DNA of 64,000 bases from DATKNA01 sp963755755 (GTDB lineage: Bacteria > Actinomycetota > Actinomycetes > Actinomycetales > Kineosporiaceae): assembly GCA_963755755.1 (NCBI GenBank), contig CAVWLJ010000011.1, forward strand, positions 186,001-250,000. The letters run 5' to 3'. Positions 1-9,612 of this stretch are shown piece after piece (positions within the stretch are counted from its first letter, which is position 1; the number at the start of each line of letters is the position of its first letter). Below the pieces are notes generated by a model. It did no database searches. It was given only the letters and a program-made list of their open reading frames with translations, and had not been told where the DNA came from. The translations under genes were made by a program, and so were the position numbers.

Positions 1-159
1 CTCGGCCTCGACCAGGGTGCGCAGGAACTCCTCGGGGTTCCACCGCTGGGTCTTGGCGGTGACCAGGAGCTCGGGGGCGAGGCGGCGCATCGCGGCCATC
101 TTCAGCCGCTTCAGCCCGTCGTTCAGGTCGGCCGCCAGCGGCGGCGGTGCCGTGCTCAC
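1..159 (-). CDS. istB: IstB-like ATPase helper of IS21, N-terminal fragment
   Basis: A GTG at 159 opens a frame that stays open to the window edge (53 codons). The visible residues include LKRLKMAAMRRLAPELL and a WNPEEFLRTLVEAE stretch, typical of the start of IstB, the AAA+ ATPase that assists the IstA transposase in IS21 transposition. The Walker motifs would lie outside the window. The start codon overlaps the istA stop as GTGA, which fixes the start. It is partial because of the window edge; nothing suggests internal truncation. Confidence 0.8.
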   Translation of the reverse strand, partial: MSTAPPPLAADLNDGLKRLKMAAMRRLAPELLVTAKTQRWNPEEFLRTLVEAE

Positions 160-1623
160 GGCTGCCGCGCCGGGATCGCGTAGTCGTTCAGCGACCGGGT
201 CGGCACCGCCGGCAGGGTCAGCACCAGGGCCTGCCCGGCGGCGTCGGGCTGTGGTGCGGCGCCGGCGGCGGCCAGGATGGAGCGGACGTCGTCGGCGCGC
301 CACCGGCTGGAACTGCACCGCCCGTTCCAGCGCGGCCAGCAGCGCGGCGTCGCCGTGGGCGGCGTGCAGGGTGAGGATCTGGTCGATCTCCCGGGCCAGG
401 TTGGCGACCCCGGCCGCGGCGGCGCCGGTCAGGAACGCCTCCGCGACCTCGCCGAGGGCCAGGAACGCGCTTCTCCGCCGCGGTCTTCGCTCGCGGCGCC
501 CGCCGCGGCTTGTCCGGCCGGGTCGAGCCGTAGTGGTCGTCGACGATGCTGGTCTCGCCCGGCGCGACCAGGGCGTGCTCGGCGACGATCTCGCCGGTGA
601 ACGGCTCGAGGACCTGCACCCGCCCCTCGGTCACGGTGATCAGCACCACGGTCCCGATGAGCCGGTTCGGCACCGAGTAGCGGGCCGAGCCGAACCGCAC
701 GCAGGACAGCTTGTCGACCTTGCGGCTGATCGGCTTGGCGCCGATCTCGAGCCGCAGCGACGGCAGCGCGCCCAGCAGTTCCCGCTCGGCCTCGAGCCGT
801 TCGGCCGGCACCGCGCAGATCTCCGAATGCACCACGGCGTTCACCTCGGCGCACCACCCGGCGGCCGCGGCGTTCGCCGCCGCCAGGTCGGCGACCGACG
901 GCTCGGCCATCCGCAGCGGCACCATCAGGTCCCGCTTGGCATAGCCGACCAGGGTCTCCACGATGCCCTTGGACTCCGGGTCGGCGGCCTGGCAGAAGTC
1001 CGGCCGGAACCCGTAGTGCGTCGCGAACCGCACGTAGTCCGCGGTCGGCACCACCACGTTCGCGACCACGCCGGCCTTCAGGCAGCCCATCCGGTCGGCC
1101 AGCACGGTCTTCGGGCACCCCGCCGAGGACCTCGAAGCACTCCGCCAGCAGCGCCATCGTCGTGGCGGCCTTCTCGTCGGCGGCGAAGCGCACGAACCGG
1201 AACCGGGACCAGGCCAGCACCGCGCAGAACACGTGCACCCCGTCCAGCACGCCCCAGTCGATGGCCAGGGTGTCCCCCGGCGTCCACACCGCCGGCCGCC
1301 GCCCGCGGTGATGACCCCGCCGCCACGCCTGCTTCGCCTCCGCGACCAGCCGGCGGAAGTTGCGCGGCGACCCCGTCATAACCCGCGGTGCGGGCCGCCG
1401 GCAGCAGCCGCTTCGCCGAGATCCGCCCCTGGCTGCGCTGCACCCGGTCGGCGACCAGCTCGGCCACCGGGTCGTAGTTGTGCCCCCGGTCCTTGCGCGG
1501 CGGCGCCGCGCCGCCGGCGTTGTGCCGCTCCACGATCCGCTTGACCGTCTTGTGCGTGGTGCCGCAGATCTGCGCGGCCCCCCGGTAGCTGCCCACCTCC
1601 CGGTAGGCGGCCAATACGTCCAT
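156..1623 (-). pseudogene. istA: IstA-like DDE transposase of IS21, frame broken four times
   Basis: The protein is spread over several frames. The ATG at 1623 begins MDVLAAYREVGSYRGAAQIC, containing the helix-turn-helix GSYRGAAQICGTTHKTVKRI. A later frame carries the catalytic core start (GDTLAIDWGVLDGVHVFC), and another carries FRPDFCQAADPESKGIVE with the catalytic Glu region. The tail ends SLNDYAIPARQP before TGA at 156-158. Breaks lie near 1371-1374, 1113-1115, about 463 and about 306. Each is healed by removing one base, for example one C of the CCCC run at 1371-1374. An alternative in-frame ATG lies at 1695. The gene is either a decayed transposase or an intact one read with insertion errors; the second is likely given similar breaks elsewhere in the window. 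Confidence 0.75.
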
Positions 1624-1735
1624 CCGTTCCCTCGCGTTCTTCAATGGAAGCCCCTGTGCGGTGACCGGTGATCTGGTTGGCACCGACACCGTCACCGCAC
1701 AGGGCCACCAGCCCTGGACAGGACACGCGAGGAGC

Positions 1736-1803
1736 GGGGACTTCTACCTGGCCACCAGCGGGGACCTAGACCTGGCCACCAGTGGGGACTTTTTCATGGC
1801 CAC
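1736..1803. repeat. Three tandem terminal repeats of the IS21 element
   Basis: Three imperfect copies start at 1736, 1760 and 1784. Each begins GGGGAC and continues into a TGGCCAC core (copies 1 and 2 read CTGGCCACCAG, copy 3 reads ATGGCCAC). Spacing is exactly 24 bp. They lie just upstream of istA, where IS21 elements carry transposase-binding repeats, so they are probably the IstA binding sites at this end. Confidence 0.7.
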
Positions 1804-1909
1804 GGACAAGGAGGCGGGCGCGGCGTGCATGACGAGCCGGGCTCGGCTCAGGTATCGGACGTCGGAGCGCACACGCAGTCGCGTCTAACCGCAACGAAGC
1901 GAAGGTGAC

Positions 1910-3245
1910 ATGGAATCGACCAAAGCAGCGGCCCAAGTGACGCAGGCCTACCTCTACGGGTTCCCGCTTGGTGTTCAACCTCGACCAGGTGGCCCGCTAC
2001 GTCACTGAGGGAGTGGGAGGGAATCCCGCCGCACCGTTCAACACGTTCAGCCACGCACGCACCCTCGCGGGACCGCAGGACACGTTCGTGACGATCAACA
2101 ACGACACGGTCTACTCGATGGCACAGCTGGACCTCAGCGTCGGGCCGGTGGCCTTGCACGTCCCGGACACGGCCGGCCGGTACTACGTGTTGCAGTTCGT
2201 CGACGCGTGGACGAACAACTTCGCCTACGTCGGTCACCGCGCCACCGGCACCGGGGAGGGCGATTTCCTCCTCGTCCCGCCCGGATGGGGCGGCGCAGCG
2301 CCTGAGCACCACACCCTCGTCCGGGTTCCGACCACCGTCGCCTCGATCGTCGGGCGCTGGGCGGTTGCCGGTGACGACGACCTGCCGGCCGTGCACGCCC
2401 TGCAGGACGGGACCACGCTGACCCCGGTCGATGCAGACGCCGTGGCCGTCGGGCTCACAGCACCGGATCCCGGAGTGCCCGAGGAGTTGGTGTTCTTCGA
2501 GAAGCTGCGCGTGTGGTCCCAGCAGTTCCCTCCCGCGCATCGGGACAGACCACTGCAGGAAGGCCTCGCCCCCCTCGGGATCACGCAGGTCGGCTCCTCG
2601 CCGTACGCGACACTTTCCGCGGATGACCGCACATCCCTCGTCGCGGGGCTCGAGGAAGCCAAGTCCGCGCTCCACACGGCGCTCGTCTCGGGCCACAGCC
2701 CGGAGGTCAACGGCTGGAAGCTCACGTTCCATGCCTTCGACTACAACCTGGACTTCTTCGAGGTCGGTGCCCTCGACGATGACCGTTTCAAGATCTCAGA
2801 CCCGAAGCTGCGCATCGTGGAACGGGCAGCGGCGGCGATGGGCGGCCTCTGGGGCAACCACCCGTACGAGGCGGCGTACATCATGACCTACGTCGACGAC
2901 CACGGCGAGCAGTTGACCGGCGCACGTACCTACACCCTGCGGCTGCGACCCACTCCGCCGGTGAAGGCGTTCTGGTCCCTCACGATGTACTCGGTGCCCG
3001 ACTTCTACCTGGTCGAGAACCCGATCCACCGCTACTCCATCGGTGACCGGACGGCAGGGGTCGTCCTGGACGACGACGGAGGCCTGACGATCACCATCAG
3101 TTCCGACCGGCCCAGCGGAGAGAAGGAGGCCGCCAACTGGCTGCCCGCCCCGTCAGGGGACTTCCGTCCGGTCATGCGCATGTACGAACCCGACGCCTCG
3201 ATCCTCGACCAGACCTACCAGTTCCCCCCGATTCTGCGCGCCTGA
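1910..3245 (+). CDS. DUF1254/DUF1214-domain protein, one frameshift near the start
   Basis: ATG at 1910 follows GCGAAGGTGAC and encodes MESTKAAAQVTQAYLYGFPL. Removing one T at about 1967 joins this to VFNLDQVARYV and restores the usual DUF1254 opening AYLYGFPLVFN. The rest has the family traits NNDTVYSMAQLDLS, VPDTAGRYYVLQFVDAW and, in the C-terminal DUF1214 half, KAFWSLTMYSVPDFYLV and NWLPAP. The corrected protein is about 444 residues, normal for the family. No signal peptide is evident. The biochemical role of the family is unsettled, so none is assigned. It lies directly next to the IS element. Confidence 0.85.
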
Positions 3246-3542
3246 AGGGCGGTCGGCGACAGACAGAGACGATTCAGGCTGGTCGACGCTTGCGGTCGGC
3301 GGAGAGCGGCGTGTCGTCGGGTGCACCGCCGAACGCGCGCCCACAGGACCTTCCGCCGCACCCTCGAACCGTGCTCGGCCCGAGGCAGCGTGGGCAGCCG
3401 GACGATCGCGGCCTCAACACCTGGTCGATGGACGTCGAGGCTCGCTCCTACGGGACCGGGTAGTCCCGTCATCGGTCCAGCGCGATGAATCCGGGCGTGC
3501 TGACGCGTCCTGTACTTCGAGAGCGCAAACGAGGAGGCGTCC

Positions 3543-4040
3543 ATGCTCGCCCGACCGGAAGTGATCGAGCGGTCCGCGCAGCCCTATGTCGCGATCAAGA
3601 CCCAGGTCACGATGCAGACGCTCGGCACAATCCTCCCCGCACTTCATGGGCGCGTGTTCGACTGGTTGCGGGAGCGGCGCACCCCGGCCACGGGGCCTCC
3701 GTTCTGGAAGTACGACGTCATCGACATGGACCGGGCCCTGGAGGTCGAAGTCGGTGTCCCGGTTCCGGCAAGGGTGAACGGCGACGATCTGGTTCTGTCT
3801 GGCCTGCTCCCAGCGGGGCAGTACGCGTCGTTGCGGTACACCGGTCACCCTGACGGGCTGCTCGACGCGACCGCGTTCTTGCTGGAGTGGGCCAGACAGC
3901 AACACCTGACCTGGGATCTCAGCCACGACCGGGACGGGGAACGGTGGGCCGCCCGCCTCGAGATCTACGAGACCGACCCCGCCGCCGAACCCGACATGAC
4001 CAAGTGGACGACCCAGCTCGCGTTCCGGCTCTCGGACTAG
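3543..4040 (+). CDS. GyrI-like / AraC effector-binding domain protein
   Basis: A 165-residue protein preceded by a strong ribosome site (ACGAGGAGG). The opening PYVAIKTQVTMQTLGTILP and the ligand-fold stretches EVEVGVPVPARVNGDDLVLSGLLPAGQYA and DWLRERR fit the GyrI-like small-molecule-binding fold, which occurs alone or as the effector domain of regulators. There is no DNA-binding domain here, so a stand-alone ligand-binding or hydrolase-like role is possible. The end WTTQLAFRLSD is complete. It is followed 100 bp later by a VOC protein on the same strand; a common transcript is possible. Confidence 0.75.
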   Translation: MLARPEVIERSAQPYVAIKTQVTMQTLGTILPALHGRVFDWLRERRTPATGPPFWKYDVIDMDRALEVEVGVPVPARVNGDDLVLSGLLPAGQYASLRYTGHPDGLLDATAFLLEWARQQHLTWDLSHDRDGERWAARLEIYETDPAAEPDMTKWTTQLAFRLSD

Positions 4041-4139
4041 TTCCAGACATCCATCACGCGGAAACGTCGAGGGTGAGAACCCACGAGATCCGCGTACTGC
4101 CACGCCGGCAGTTCCCACGCCGAGGGTTAGGTTTCGTCG

Positions 4140-4520
4140 ATGGCATGCCGCATCAGTCAGCTCGTGCTCCAGGCCCGCGACCCCGAGGTGCTGGCGCGGT
4201 TCTGGTGCGAGGTCCTGGACTTCGTAGAGCTCGATCGCGAGGCGGAGGGCTGCATCGAGATCGGCCCGCGCGAAGGGTTCGGCGGACCGCGGCCGACGAT
4301 CTTCCTCATCCGCAACGACGAGCCGAAGCACGAGCATGCCCGGCTGCACGTCGACCTCAACCCCACCGACCGCGATCAGGACGCCGAGCTCGAGCGCCTC
4401 CTGGCCGCCGGGGCCGAACTGGTCGACATCGGCCAGCCCGCGACGGCATCCTGGCACGTCCTCGCCGATCCAGAAGGCAACGAGTTCTGCCTGCTCAAGA
4501 GCCGCCTCGACCCACTCTGA
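4140..4520 (+). CDS. VOC family protein (glyoxalase-like domain)
   Basis: The 126-residue protein starts MACRISQLVLQARDPEVLARFWCEVL and ends WHVLADPEGNEFCLLKSRL. These are the beta-alpha-beta-beta-beta opening and the conserved DPEGNEFCL closure of single-domain vicinal oxygen chelate proteins of the glyoxalase_6 group. Such proteins bind a metal or small ligand as dimers; the substrate cannot be read from sequence. The gene ends 60 bp before the convergent sulfatase gene. Confidence 0.8.
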   Translation: MACRISQLVLQARDPEVLARFWCEVLDFVELDREAEGCIEIGPREGFGGPRPTIFLIRNDEPKHEHARLHVDLNPTDRDQDAELERLLAAGAELVDIGQPATASWHVLADPEGNEFCLLKSRLDPL

Positions 4521-4580
4521 CGGCGTCGGCCTCGACGTTCTCCAGTCCGCCTCGACGGGGTCGGCGACGAACATCCCGAG

Positions 4581-6884
4581 CTAGGAGGCATAGCGGATGT
4601 TGACGTTCCGGATGGTGCCGTTGAACGGGAACGGCGCTCGGTCGGCGTAGTTCCGGGACACAGGGCCGCCGAGGCAGGTGCCGATGTCGAGGCAGTCGTT
4701 GGCGGTGAACAGCAGCGGCGCGCTGATCGGCACTCGGCCGGCGGCGTGCCGCTCGCCGTTGGCCGTGAGGGTGATGTCGAGCGGGCCGGCCGGTCCCGGG
4801 CGCGCGTAGACCGTTTCGACCTCGATCTTGGCAGGGCCCGCCGGAAGCGTGCGATCCGCGCGGATCTTCGTCCGCATGACGAGGAAGAGGTTGTACTCGT
4901 AGCAGAGAACGCCGTCCTCGAGGTAGCAGGTCAGGCCGCCGCCAGCCCCGCCCAGGGCGTAGAGCACCCCGCTCGCCCGCTCGGGGAGGTCGAGGTCGAT
5001 GGTGACCCGGTTGGCGCGGTTGCCGAGTGCCGGCGCGCAGAACTCGGGCATCCGGGTGATGTCGCCGGTGAAGTTCCACTCCCGGTACGGGGTCGAGATC
5101 CGCAGCTCAGGGTGGAAGATCGGCACCCAGAGTCCGCCGCCGATCGGGTAGACGCTGTTCCTCGCGGCCTCGATCGCGAAGGTCTCTCGCATCTGCGCCA
5201 GCTTGTCCGGCATCCGGGCTGCGAGGTCGTCAGCCTGCGTCCAGTCCTCGTCGAGGTGGTACAGCTCCCACTCGTCCTGGTCGGGGGTCCAGTCGGCGAT
5301 GCCTTCGGGAAGGCCGGGGATCCATGGTGCTCGGGGGCCGAACGCTGACGCCATCCAGCCGTCGTGGTAGATCGCACGGCTGCCCATGACCTCGAAGTAC
5401 TGGGTGCGCAGCCGGCCCGGGGCATCGGGGTGGTCGAAGGTGTAGGCCAGGCTGACGCCGTCGATCGGGTCCTGGGGGACGCCGTTGACCACGCGCGGCG
5501 CGGTGATGCCGAGCAGCTCGTAAATGGTGGGTGCCAGGTCGTTGCAGTGGTGGAACTGGCTGCGTGGGGTCGGGCTCGGCGCGATCCGGGCGGGCCAGCG
5601 GACCGACATCGGGTTGCGCGTTCCGCCCAGGTGGGAGGCGAGCAGCTTCATGCCCTTGTACGGGGAGCTTCCGGCCCACGCCCACCCGGCGTGGTACTGA
5701 TTGTCGACCTTGGGAGAGCCGAGAGCGTCGAGGCCGCCGAGTTCGTCCAGGGCCTGCAGGTGCATCGACAGGGGGATGGGAATGCCGTTCTGGGCCAGTA
5801 GTTCGCTGATGGTGCCGTTCTGACCCTCACCGGAGGAACCGTTGTCCCCCCAGATGTAGAAGATCAGGGTGTTGTCCCCGTATCCGAGCTGGTCGATCTC
5901 GTCGACAAGCCGGCCGACCTGGACGTCGACGTGCTCGGCGAAGCCGGCGGCGACCTCCATCAACCGGCGCTGGAAGGGCCGTTCCTCCTCCGGGATGTCG
6001 TCCCAGGCGGTCATCCGGGGGTCCCGGGGGGTCAGCTGCGCCTCCTGCGGGATCCAGCCCATCTCCTTGGCGCGATGGAAGACCCGTTCGCGGTAGGCGT
6101 CCCAGCCGTCGTCGAACTTTCCGGCGTACTTGTCCGCCCATTCCTTCGCCACGTGGTGCGGCCCGTGCAGGCATCCGCTGGCCCAGTACATGAAGAACGG
6201 CTCGTCGGGCCTGAACGCCTTGTGCTGGTGCAGCCATCCGATGGCGTCATCAGCCAGGTCCTCGCTGAGGTGGTACCCCTCCTCCGCCGTCCTCGGCGGC
6301 AGGACCGAGGTGGTGTTCCGCACCAGATTCGGTTCGTACTGCGATGCCTCGCCGGCGAGGAAGCCGTAGAAGTAGTCGAAGCCGATGCTGGTCGGCCAGT
6401 TGTGGAAGGGCCCCGCCGGCCCGGTCTCGAGCGCCGGGGTGTTGTGCCACTTCCCGAACGCGGCGGTCGCATACCCATAGTCCTGGAGGACCTCGGCCAC
6501 GAGCGCGCTGCTCTTCGGGATCTCCCCCGCGTAGCCGTCCCAGTCGTTGGCCAACTCCGCGATCTGTCCGTTCCCGATCCGATGCTGGTTGCGGCCGGTC
6601 AGCAGCGAGGCCCGCGTGGGCGAACACATCGCCGTGGTGTGGAACCGGTTGTACCCGATGCCCTCCTGGTAGATCCGGGCCAAGGTGTCGGTCCGCACCT
6701 CACCGCCGAACGCGCTCGGTAGTCCCGGACCGGCGTCGTCGATCAGCACGATGAGGATGTTCGGAGCATCCTCGGGCAGCCGCCGCGGACGCACTCGCTC
6801 CGCGTACATCGACTCCTGCAGTGTCCTGCCCGCGATGCTGGCCGACGGGGTCGGCGGGAACGGCAACACATCGGACGAACTCAT
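4581..6884 (-). CDS. Large arylsulfatase (AtsD-like, type I sulfatase)
   Basis: A 767-residue protein that hydrolyses sulfate esters. It has the N-terminal metal-binding pair LIDDAG (Asp49-Asp50) and the sulfatase signature CSPTR at 87-91, where Cys87 would be converted to formylglycine, followed by SLLTGRNQHRIGNG. Further family motifs are AAFGKWHNTP and the metal-site stretch IFYIWGDNGSSGEG. About 200 extra C-terminal residues form a beta-rich domain typical of the 750-800 residue mycobacterial AtsD-type enzymes. No signal peptide is seen, so it may be cytoplasmic. The natural substrate is unknown. A tautomerase gene lies upstream on the same strand about 300 bp away. Confidence 0.88.
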   Translation of the reverse strand: MSSSDVLPFPPTPSASIAGRTLQESMYAERVRPRRLPEDAPNILIVLIDDAGPGLPSAFGGEVRTDTLARIYQEGIGYNRFHTTAMCSPTRASLLTGRNQHRIGNGQIAELANDWDGYAGEIPKSSALVAEVLQDYGYATAAFGKWHNTPALETGPAGPFHNWPTSIGFDYFYGFLAGEASQYEPNLVRNTTSVLPPRTAEEGYHLSEDLADDAIGWLHQHKAFRPDEPFFMYWASGCLHGPHHVAKEWADKYAGKFDDGWDAYRERVFHRAKEMGWIPQEAQLTPRDPRMTAWDDIPEEERPFQRRLMEVAAGFAEHVDVQVGRLVDEIDQLGYGDNTLIFYIWGDNGSSGEGQNGTISELLAQNGIPIPLSMHLQALDELGGLDALGSPKVDNQYHAGWAWAGSSPYKGMKLLASHLGGTRNPMSVRWPARIAPSPTPRSQFHHCNDLAPTIYELLGITAPRVVNGVPQDPIDGVSLAYTFDHPDAPGRLRTQYFEVMGSRAIYHDGWMASAFGPRAPWIPGLPEGIADWTPDQDEWELYHLDEDWTQADDLAARMPDKLAQMRETFAIEAARNSVYPIGGGLWVPIFHPELRISTPYREWNFTGDITRMPEFCAPALGNRANRVTIDLDLPERASGVLYALGGAGGGLTCYLEDGVLCYEYNLFLVMRTKIRADRTLPAGPAKIEVETVYARPGPAGPLDITLTANGERHAAGRVPISAPLLFTANDCLDIGTCLGGPVSRNYADRAPFPFNGTIRNVNIRYAS

Positions 6885-7188
6885 CGGTTCCCCTCAGACC
6901 CACGCATGGAAGGACGTGCTTCTCCCGGCGGACATCGGCTACCGGTCCGGCAGCAGGCCCTCGGATTGCCCGTCGCCGCGCTACCAGCGTGAGCGATCAC
7001 CGGCGCCTCGAACCTCATCCTCGCCGGATGAGCAGGCCGGCGGCTGCCGACGACGACATGCGAGGCCAACGACGACAGGCAGCAACGGCCCCTTCGTCGG
7101 TAGGGCCGGCTGCGCCCGCCCGGGCCTCGGCGTCTCTCGGAGGTCCGGGCGGGCGAAAGGCGACCTATGCGGCACTGCCAGCTCGGAG
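6885..7188. other. Intergenic region without a recognisable gene
   Basis: These 304 bases separate the tautomerase stop from the sulfatase start on the same strand. Open frames here have no recognisable product and do not join either neighbour. It may hold the sulfatase promoter, but I see no clear -10/-35 pair, dyad or RNA element. Confidence 0.5.
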
Positions 7189-7413
7189 TCAGACGGTGGC
7201 ACCGGCGGCGAGCGCCTTGACGTCCGCCGTGGTCAAGGGGTTTCCGGCAATCGCCCAGTCCCCGCTCTTGACCTCGTCGATCACGCACCACGTCACGGGA
7301 CGCATGTTCTCGCCCTCGATCTCGACCATGGCGTCCGTGAGCCGGCGCACGATCTGCTGCTTCTGCTCAGGCGAGAACACGTTCTCGATGAGCTTGACCT
7401 GGATGAGTGGCAT
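7189..7413 (-). CDS. Small tautomerase family protein (4-oxalocrotonate tautomerase-like)
   Basis: A 74-residue protein whose ATG at 7413 is followed directly by proline (MPLIQVKLIENVFSPEQKQQ). In this superfamily Pro1, exposed after Met removal, is the catalytic base for keto-enol tautomerisation or related dehalogenation reactions. The segments IVRRLTDAMVEIEGENMRP and VTWCVIDEVKSGDWAIAG match the small tautomerase fold. Longer in-frame starts would hide the proline and are rejected. It is divergent from a LysR gene, its likely regulator. Confidence 0.85.
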   Translation of the reverse strand: MPLIQVKLIENVFSPEQKQQIVRRLTDAMVEIEGENMRPVTWCVIDEVKSGDWAIAGNPLTTADVKALAAGATV

Positions 7414-7532
7414 CTGACGGCCTCCGGTTCTCGTCGCCCCCGGGGGTCGGGGGCACGTGGAGCGAGGTGCGCCGTCGGCCTTCGGCGGTGCCCCTGCCTG
7501 AGTGACGTTAGGCGGCGCGGTCATTAGTCTCA
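7414..7532. promoter_or_regulatory. Divergent control region between tautomerase and LysR genes
   Basis: The 119 bases between two divergent start codons must contain both promoters. The arrangement is the classic one for a LysR regulator and its target. I could not single out a convincing T-N11-A box or promoter hexamers, so only the region is marked. Confidence 0.4.
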
Positions 7533-8474
7533 ATGGATGAAGCTGCTGGAGCATCAGTGGAGCTACTGACTCGTCTGCGTAGTGTCCGCGCGCTGTGTGC
7601 GGTGGCCGATTCCGGGTCGTTCACGAGAGCCGCGGACGCCCTGGGTATGACCCAGTCGGCGGTCAGCCAGCACGTCGCCGCCCTCGAGAGTCATCTCGGT
7701 TCGGCGCTGGTCGTCCGCGGCTCGCAGCCGGTCGAGTTGACGCCGCAGGGGCAGGCGCTCGTGCGACACGGAGCCGCCGTCCTGGCACGACTCGAGACCG
7801 CTGAGCACGAGCTGCTCGAACTCGCCGGACGACGGTCACAGCGTCTGCGTCTGGGCAGCTTTCCCACCGCACTCACGACGTTCGTCCCGCGCGCAGTGAC
7901 TCGGCTGCGCCGAGCCCACCCGAACGTCAGCGTGACGATCGTCGACGACCACATGCAGCGGCTCCTGGCCCAGCTGACCGACGGCCGCATCGACCTGCTC
8001 CTGGCGTACGACGACGAGACGGCCCCGCTGACCCTCGGGCCGGACGTGCGCTCGGTACTCCTTCTCGAGGACGCTTTCCGCGTACTGCTGCCGAGGGGGC
8101 ATCCCGCGAGCCGCGGTCCCGGTGTCGCACTTCACGAGCTCGCCCGTGAACCATGGGTCGGAGGCCCCACGGACAGTGCGTGGTTCCAGATGACGCGACG
8201 CGCCTGCCGGGAAGCCGGCTTCGACCCCACCGTCGCCCTGGCCTCGGACGACTACATGGCGGTGCAGGCCTTCGTCGCGGCGGGGCTGGGCGTAGCCCTT
8301 GTCCCGGGGCTGGCGGCCAGGCACCCACTGCCGGGAGTCGAGGTGAGGACACTGAGTGCAGGCACCCCGACACGGCGCATCTGGGCGGTGCATCCGTACG
8401 GCGCGCACCCTCCCGCGGTGGTGACCGTCATGACCGCCGTCCTGACCGCCGTGACACGGCCGCGCGTCGGGTGA
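7533..8474 (+). CDS. LysR-family transcriptional regulator
   Basis: A 313-residue protein with an N-terminal winged helix-turn-helix (SFTRAADALGMTQSAVSQHV) at about residues 30-50 and a LysR substrate-binding domain (LRLGSFPTALTTFVPRAVTR onward, ending with AVQAFVAAGLGVALVPGLA). It is divergent from the tautomerase, so it probably controls that gene and perhaps the sulfatase further on. The inducer is unknown. A GTG at 7557 is an alternative start. Confidence 0.9.
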   Translation: MDEAAGASVELLTRLRSVRALCAVADSGSFTRAADALGMTQSAVSQHVAALESHLGSALVVRGSQPVELTPQGQALVRHGAAVLARLETAEHELLELAGRRSQRLRLGSFPTALTTFVPRAVTRLRRAHPNVSVTIVDDHMQRLLAQLTDGRIDLLLAYDDETAPLTLGPDVRSVLLLEDAFRVLLPRGHPASRGPGVALHELAREPWVGGPTDSAWFQMTRRACREAGFDPTVALASDDYMAVQAFVAAGLGVALVPGLAARHPLPGVEVRTLSAGTPTRRIWAVHPYGAHPPAVVTVMTAVLTAVTRPRVG

Positions 8475-8477
8475 GCA

Positions 8478-9381
8478 TCACTGGCCCACGTGCGGAAGCA
8501 CGCGCTCAGCCAGCAGCTCGAGCTGGCGTTCCTCGTCACCGATGGGCCAGAAGTACACCCGTCGGCAGCCTGCCGCGGCGTAGCCGCGACAGCAGCTCGG
8601 CACACTGCTTCGCGGAACCGACGCACACTCGGCCCCGCAGGTGCTCCGGGGACCTGCCGATCATCGGAGCCAGCACGTCGACGAGAACCCGGTCCGCGTC
8701 TGGACCGCTCTCGGTCACCCACGTCCACATCGTGACCAACGTCGAGGGGACTTCCGCCGGCCGGCGGCCGAGCCGAGTCCGCTCGTCCGCGATGATGCCC
8801 AGTCCGGCGGCGAAACGGTCCGGATCGGTGTTGTAGGCCGAGGCCATCCAGCCGTCCCCCAGCCGCGCCACCCGCCGCAACCCCGCCTCCGAGCCCCAGC
8901 TCGCCACCCACACGGGGATGTCGGCGTCCGGTGCCACACCGACGCCCTTCTCGTCGGGGGACGACCCTTCGCGCAGCAGCGACCTCAACGCCTCGACCGA
9001 CCGGTCGAACCTGTCCCAGCGATCCTCGAACGGGACACCTGCCAGCTCGTAGTCGGTGCGGGAGGAGCCCGCGCCCACCCCCGCCACCACCCGCCCGTCC
9101 GAGAGCCGGGCAAGCGCCAGCAAGGCCGACGCCAGCGGCAGGGGGCCCCGCAACGACGGCAGGGCGACGCTGGTCACCAGGTCCATGCCCCCCGTGTACG
9201 GAGCCACCAGCGACAGGGCGACCAGCCCGTCCAGCCAGGGCCGCGCGAACCGGAAGTGGTCGTTGGCCGACACCGCGGCGAATCCGCAGGCGCGAGCTTG
9301 CTGAACCACCCGCAGCAGTCGAGCCGCGGTCAAGCCCTCGCCGGCGAGGTCGATCTGGGGCAGGTGTACTCCGGCCTCCAT
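8478..9381 (-). CDS. LLM-class F420-dependent oxidoreductase, frameshift near the end
   Basis: Luciferase-like monooxygenase fold: MEAGVHLPQIDLAGEG at the start, FAAVSANDHFRFARPW, RLSDGRVVAGVGAGSS and IPVWVASWGSEAGLRR. Such enzymes use F420 or FMN to oxidise or reduce small molecules. The frame breaks near 8566: as read the protein ends after ELLSRLRRGR, but removing one G gives ELLSRYAAAGCRRVYFWPIG and a normal C-terminus ending LPHVGQ at 8478-8480. The start at 9381 is chosen from the family's usual opening; an in-frame start at 9504 would add 41 unlikely residues. It ends 3 bp from the convergent LysR gene. Confidence 0.75.
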
Positions 9382-9541
9382 GCCGTCCAGCCTCCCCAGG
9401 ACATCCACACCGACCCGCCATCGACCCTCGCTCCGAGGGTCAAGCATCCCTGGTGGGTGACCGTCAGGCATCACCCGGCACCGGGCCTGGTGCACGGTCG
9501 TCACTGGGGGAGCCGACGGCTTATGGCGTGAATCGCGCGCT

Positions 9542-9580
9542 GCCGCGTCCGGCCCCCCGCGACGAGGGGCCGGACGCGGC
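9542..9580 (-). terminator. Strong hairpin terminator after the MFS gene
   Basis: A perfect 15-bp stem (GCCGCGTCCGGCCCC at 9542-9556 pairing with 9566-9580) encloses a 9-nt loop. It lies about 30 bp past the MFS stop. There is no strong U-tract, as is common for actinobacterial terminators. Confidence 0.75.
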
Positions 9581-9612
9581 TGATCAGCGGCCGGTGACCG
9601 CGCCGGGGGCGG

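Larger units (their letters stand above)
1..1803 (-). mobile_element. IS21-family insertion sequence, left part outside the window
   Basis: The minus strand carries istA followed by istB with a GTGA stop/start overlap, the standard IS21 order. The end upstream of istA has three similar repeats about 24 bp apart (starting near 1736, 1760 and 1784), as expected for the multiple terminal repeats of IS21 elements. The distal end, with the rest of istB and the second terminal repeat, lies beyond base 1, so length and target duplication cannot be given. The exact outer boundary near 1803 is inferred from the last repeat. Confidence 0.85.

Noticed and set aside
1736..1803. Short regularly spaced repeats that could suggest a CRISPR array
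   Set aside because: There are only three imperfect copies with a 24-bp period and no spacers or cas genes; the position upstream of istA fits IS21 terminal repeats.
3246..3542. Possible small gene between the DUF1254 and GyrI-like genes
   Set aside because: No frame here has a ribosome site with a recognisable or plausible product; I see only spacer DNA.
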